DNA of 64,000 nucleotides from SG8-4 sp964598225 (GTDB lineage Bacteria > Planctomycetota > Phycisphaerae > Sedimentisphaerales > Anaerobacaceae). A program made the translations under genes and the position numbers. The stretch's first letter is position 1; every line of letters starts with the position of its first letter. This document shows positions 61,762-64,000 of this stretch, piece by piece. The notes beneath the pieces were generated by a model. It was given only the letters and a program-made list of their open reading frames with translations. It did not search any database and was not told where the DNA came from. The stretch lies in assembly GCA_964598225.1 (NCBI GenBank), contig CAZRBG010000002.1:124001-188000 (forward strand). Reading direction: 5' to 3'.

Positions 61762-62799
61762 ATGAAAGCCGCAACGATAAGAGAACATGGGGGACCTGAT
61801 GTGGTTCGGGTTGAGGATATTCCCGAGCCGGAGTTTAGCGATGAGGAAGTTCTCGTGGAAGTCCGCTCTGCGGGACTGAATCACCTGGACATCTGGGTCA
61901 GAAAGGGCGGGCGGAGCTCGAAATTAACCGGACCTCACGTCCTCGGTTCCGATGCCGCAGGTGTGATCGTTGCCGCAGGTGAGCGGGTTGAAGGCGTAAG
62001 CGTCGGCAATGAGGTCATTGTAAATCCCGGGCTGAGCTGCAATACCTGCGATTACTGCCGAAGCGGCGAGCAGAGTGAGTGCCCTGCTTTCGGGATACTT
62101 GGGCTGAGCCGACAAGGCACGTTTGCCGAACGTGTGGCGGTCCCGGCTCGCAACGTGGCGCCCAAGCCCGCACATCTGAATTTCAATGAGGCCGGTGTAT
62201 TTGTGCTGGCGCAGCTAACCGCCTGGCGAATGCTGATGACACGCGCAAAACTCAAGCCCGGCCAGAAGGTCTTAATACACGGCATAGGAGGGGGCGTCGC
62301 CACTTGCGCTCTTCAGTTGGCCAAGCTTGCCGGGGCCGAAGTAATCGTTACCTCCTCTTCGGATAAAAAGCTGGATCGTGCGAACGGTTTAGGCGCCGAT
62401 CACACAATAAACTACGAAACGGCGGGTGATGTAGCGAAATGTGTCAAGGACATCACGAACGGAACCGGTGTCGATATAGTGATAGATGCTGTTGGCGCGG
62501 CTGCATGGCCGGTAGATTTTTCGGCTGTTCGCCGGGGCGGAAAAGTGGTCCTGTGCGGCATTACCACCGGGGCCGAAGCGACGACGAATCTGCAGCTACT
62601 CTATTGGAATCAACTGACGATTATGGGCTCGACAATGGGTTCTAATGAAGATTTTCGTCAAATGGTCGATGCCGCCACCACAGCGGAACTGAAACCGGTT
62701 ATCGATTCGGTATCGCCTTTGGAAAATGTAAAGGACGCCATGAGCAGAATGGAAAAGGCCGAGCAATTCGGCAAAATCGTCCTGGAGGTTTCCGGGTAA
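61762..62799 (+). CDS. Zinc-type alcohol dehydrogenase / quinone oxidoreductase-like protein (MDR family)
   Basis: 345 residues. GroES-like domain with structural zinc cysteines in CNTCDYCRSGEQSEC, NAD(P)-binding IHGIGGGVATCALQLAK, then the C-terminal AAWPVDFSAVRRGGKVVLCG. Residues HLDIW at the usual catalytic-zinc position suggest the catalytic zinc ligands are replaced, as in quinone reductases. Substrate unknown. The gene downstream, 37 bases on, encodes a thioredoxin-like protein. Confidence 0.88.
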   Translation: MKAATIREHGGPDVVRVEDIPEPEFSDEEVLVEVRSAGLNHLDIWVRKGGRSSKLTGPHVLGSDAAGVIVAAGERVEGVSVGNEVIVNPGLSCNTCDYCRSGEQSECPAFGILGLSRQGTFAERVAVPARNVAPKPAHLNFNEAGVFVLAQLTAWRMLMTRAKLKPGQKVLIHGIGGGVATCALQLAKLAGAEVIVTSSSDKKLDRANGLGADHTINYETAGDVAKCVKDITNGTGVDIVIDAVGAAAWPVDFSAVRRGGKVVLCGITTGAEATTNLQLLYWNQLTIMGSTMGSNEDFRQMVDAATTAELKPVIDSVSPLENVKDAMSRMEKAEQFGKIVLEVSG

Positions 62800-62836
62800 G
62801 CAAGTCTATACAAATCATGAAGAAAAGGAGTTTATC

Positions 62837-63412
62837 ATGGCTGTTACAGCTTCAAGAATGCTTGAATTGGGAACGTCGGCGCCGGATTTCAGCCTGCCAG
62901 ATACCGAGGGGAATATCGTATCTCTTGCCGACTTTGACAAGTCTCCGGCGTTGCTGGTCATTTTCATGTGCAACCACTGTCCATTCGTAAAGCACGTGCT
63001 GAACAAGCTCGTGGAATTGGTCAAGGAATACCAGGCGAGAGGTGTTGCCGTGGTGGGTATAAATTCCAATGATGTAGCCAATTATCCCGACGACAGCCCT
63101 GAGAAGATGGCTAAGCTGGCAAAAGAGGCCGGCTTCACTTTTCCCTATCTTTATGATGAAACTCAGGAAGTGGCAAAAGCTTACAGCGCCGCCTGCACAC
63201 CCGATTTCTTTCTGTTCGACGGCGGCAGGTCGCTCGTTTACCGCGGCCAGATGGACGACAGCAGACCAGGCAACGGACTGTCCGTTACCGGCGATGACCT
63301 GACGGCGACTATAGACGCAGTTCTTAACGGCGAGCCGGTAGCGACAGATCAGAAGCCGAGCATGGGTTGCAATATCAAATGGAAAAGTGGCAATGAGCCT
63401 CATTACGCCTAG
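62837..63412 (+). CDS. Thioredoxin-like (redoxin) protein
   Basis: 191 residues of the AhpC/TSA-thioredoxin superfamily: APDFSLPDTEGNIVSLADFD, the active site FMCNHCPFVKHV (CxxC) and ACTPDFFLFD with the cis-Pro. No signal peptide, so cytoplasmic. Such proteins are common single-domain reductants. It follows the dehydrogenase in a probable two-gene operon. Confidence 0.9.
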   Translation: MAVTASRMLELGTSAPDFSLPDTEGNIVSLADFDKSPALLVIFMCNHCPFVKHVLNKLVELVKEYQARGVAVVGINSNDVANYPDDSPEKMAKLAKEAGFTFPYLYDETQEVAKAYSAACTPDFFLFDGGRSLVYRGQMDDSRPGNGLSVTGDDLTATIDAVLNGEPVATDQKPSMGCNIKWKSGNEPHYA

Positions 63413-63426
63413 CGGATAATTCTCCT

Positions 63427-64000
63427 ATGTTCAACGACAGAAGAGATGCAGGCCGCAAACTCGGGGAAGCCCTGGAAGGGTATAAAGGCAAAGATGTTCT
63501 CGTCCTGGCCATCCCGAGAGGCGGCGTGGAAGTCGGGTATTACGTTTCAGAGCACCTTGGTGCGCACTTTTCGATAGTCATCGTGCGAAAGTTGCCGCTT
63601 CCGACTAATCCGGAGGCTGGTTTCGGAGCTATAGCCGAGGACGGCAGCATCTTCCTTGCTGATAGTATAGCGGGAGCAATCCCCTCAAAATTATCCGAGC
63701 GGGTCCGGGAGGAACAAAAGCAGGAGATTGTCAGGCGGATAAGAATCTTGAGGCAGGGAAGGCCTTTGCCGGCGATAGAAGGCAGGACCGTCATATTGGT
63801 GGATGACGGCATAGCGATGGGCTCGACGATGCAGGCGGCTGTGAAGCTTTGCAGGAACAAAAAGGCAGGCAAGATCGTGGTAGCGTCTCCGGTAGCGGGT
63901 CCGCCGGCGGTTTCGAGTCTCACCGGGGCCGTCGATGAAATCGTGGTTCTCGAACAGCCTGAGTTGTTCCGAGCAGTCGCCCAGGTATACAGGAACTGGT
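63427..64000 (+). CDS. Phosphoribosyltransferase family protein (3' end outside window)
   Basis: Open to the last base: 191 codons, no stop. PRPP-binding VILVDDGIAMGSTMQAAV, and VLAIPRGGVEVGYYVSEHLG and RKLPLPTNPEAGFGAIAEDG, which are typical of the large phosphoribosyltransferase-like proteins often fused to or next to dienelactone hydrolase domains. The substrate cannot be told. The start follows the thioredoxin-like gene by 14 bases. Confidence 0.9.
   Translation, partial: MFNDRRDAGRKLGEALEGYKGKDVLVLAIPRGGVEVGYYVSEHLGAHFSIVIVRKLPLPTNPEAGFGAIAEDGSIFLADSIAGAIPSKLSERVREEQKQEIVRRIRILRQGRPLPAIEGRTVILVDDGIAMGSTMQAAVKLCRNKKAGKIVVASPVAGPPAVSSLTGAVDEIVVLEQPELFRAVAQVYRNW

Overview
The window reads as a chromosomal segment of an uncultured planctomycete, most likely class Phycisphaerae. 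This is inferred from gene content, not from a marker gene; no rRNA or tRNA gene was recognised. The pointers are: two ECF sigma factors beside a transmembrane Ser/Thr kinase and a membrane regulator; secreted proteins with dockerin, PEP-CTERM, DUF4838, PKD and PQQ-propeller modules; a Na+-NQR operon; a ResB/CcsA system; a siroheme-type haem pathway; and intergenic spaces full of short palindromic repeats.

Layout. 1-4.1 kb: ribose-type ABC importer with ribokinase (rbsKBAC, 5' end cut). 4.2-9.7 kb, minus strand: nqrABCDEF, whose NqrA carries two ferredoxin-like Cys motifs, behind a promoter with a palindrome in its spacer. 10-22.4 kb: tetrapyrrole block with a siroheme-decarboxylase-like protein, two CobA-HemD fusions, hemL, hemC, hemB, an Rrf2 regulator and ResB/CcsA cytochrome c assembly. 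22.5-25.2 kb: a large secreted repeat protein with a dockerin-like end, and hisI. 25.2-31 kb: accessory region with a repeat array (25.4-25.95 kb), a HEPN-like protein, a fused restriction-modification enzyme with a coupled small gene, and a relic of a second enzyme. 31-39.9 kb: small membrane and secreted proteins, a flippase-like protein, DUF502, ribosome hibernation factor, a regulatory PTS (PtsN, HPr, EI), purE and a MEMO-family protein. 40-46.9 kb: secreted PQQ-propeller protein with a methyltransferase-like head, M23/PKD protein, AhpD-like protein and an exported enolase-superfamily protein. 46.9-53.5 kb: frameshifted Ser/Thr kinase with its ECF sigma factor, cobO, ispD and a lipoprotein. 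53.9-58.3 kb: a tightly coupled operon of ECF sigma factor, membrane protein with dockerin repeats, secreted cohesin-like protein and VIT/vWA lipoprotein. 58.3-64 kb: PEP-CTERM protein, orphan LuxR response regulator, triple Cys-module mini-protein, quinone-reductase-like enzyme, thioredoxin-like protein and a cut phosphoribosyltransferase.

How it fits together. hemL, hemB, hemC and the CobA-HemD fusions would carry glutamate-1-semialdehyde to precorrin-2/siroheme, which the Ahb-like protein would decarboxylate on the alternative haem route; haem would then feed the ResB/CcsA cytochrome c machinery, while Nqr would maintain a sodium gradient. The best candidate for an undescribed system is the 53.9-58.3 kb operon: a sigma factor whose presumed membrane partner exposes dockerin repeats, next to a secreted cohesin-like domain and a vWA lipoprotein, suggesting an envelope sensor built on cohesin-dockerin binding.
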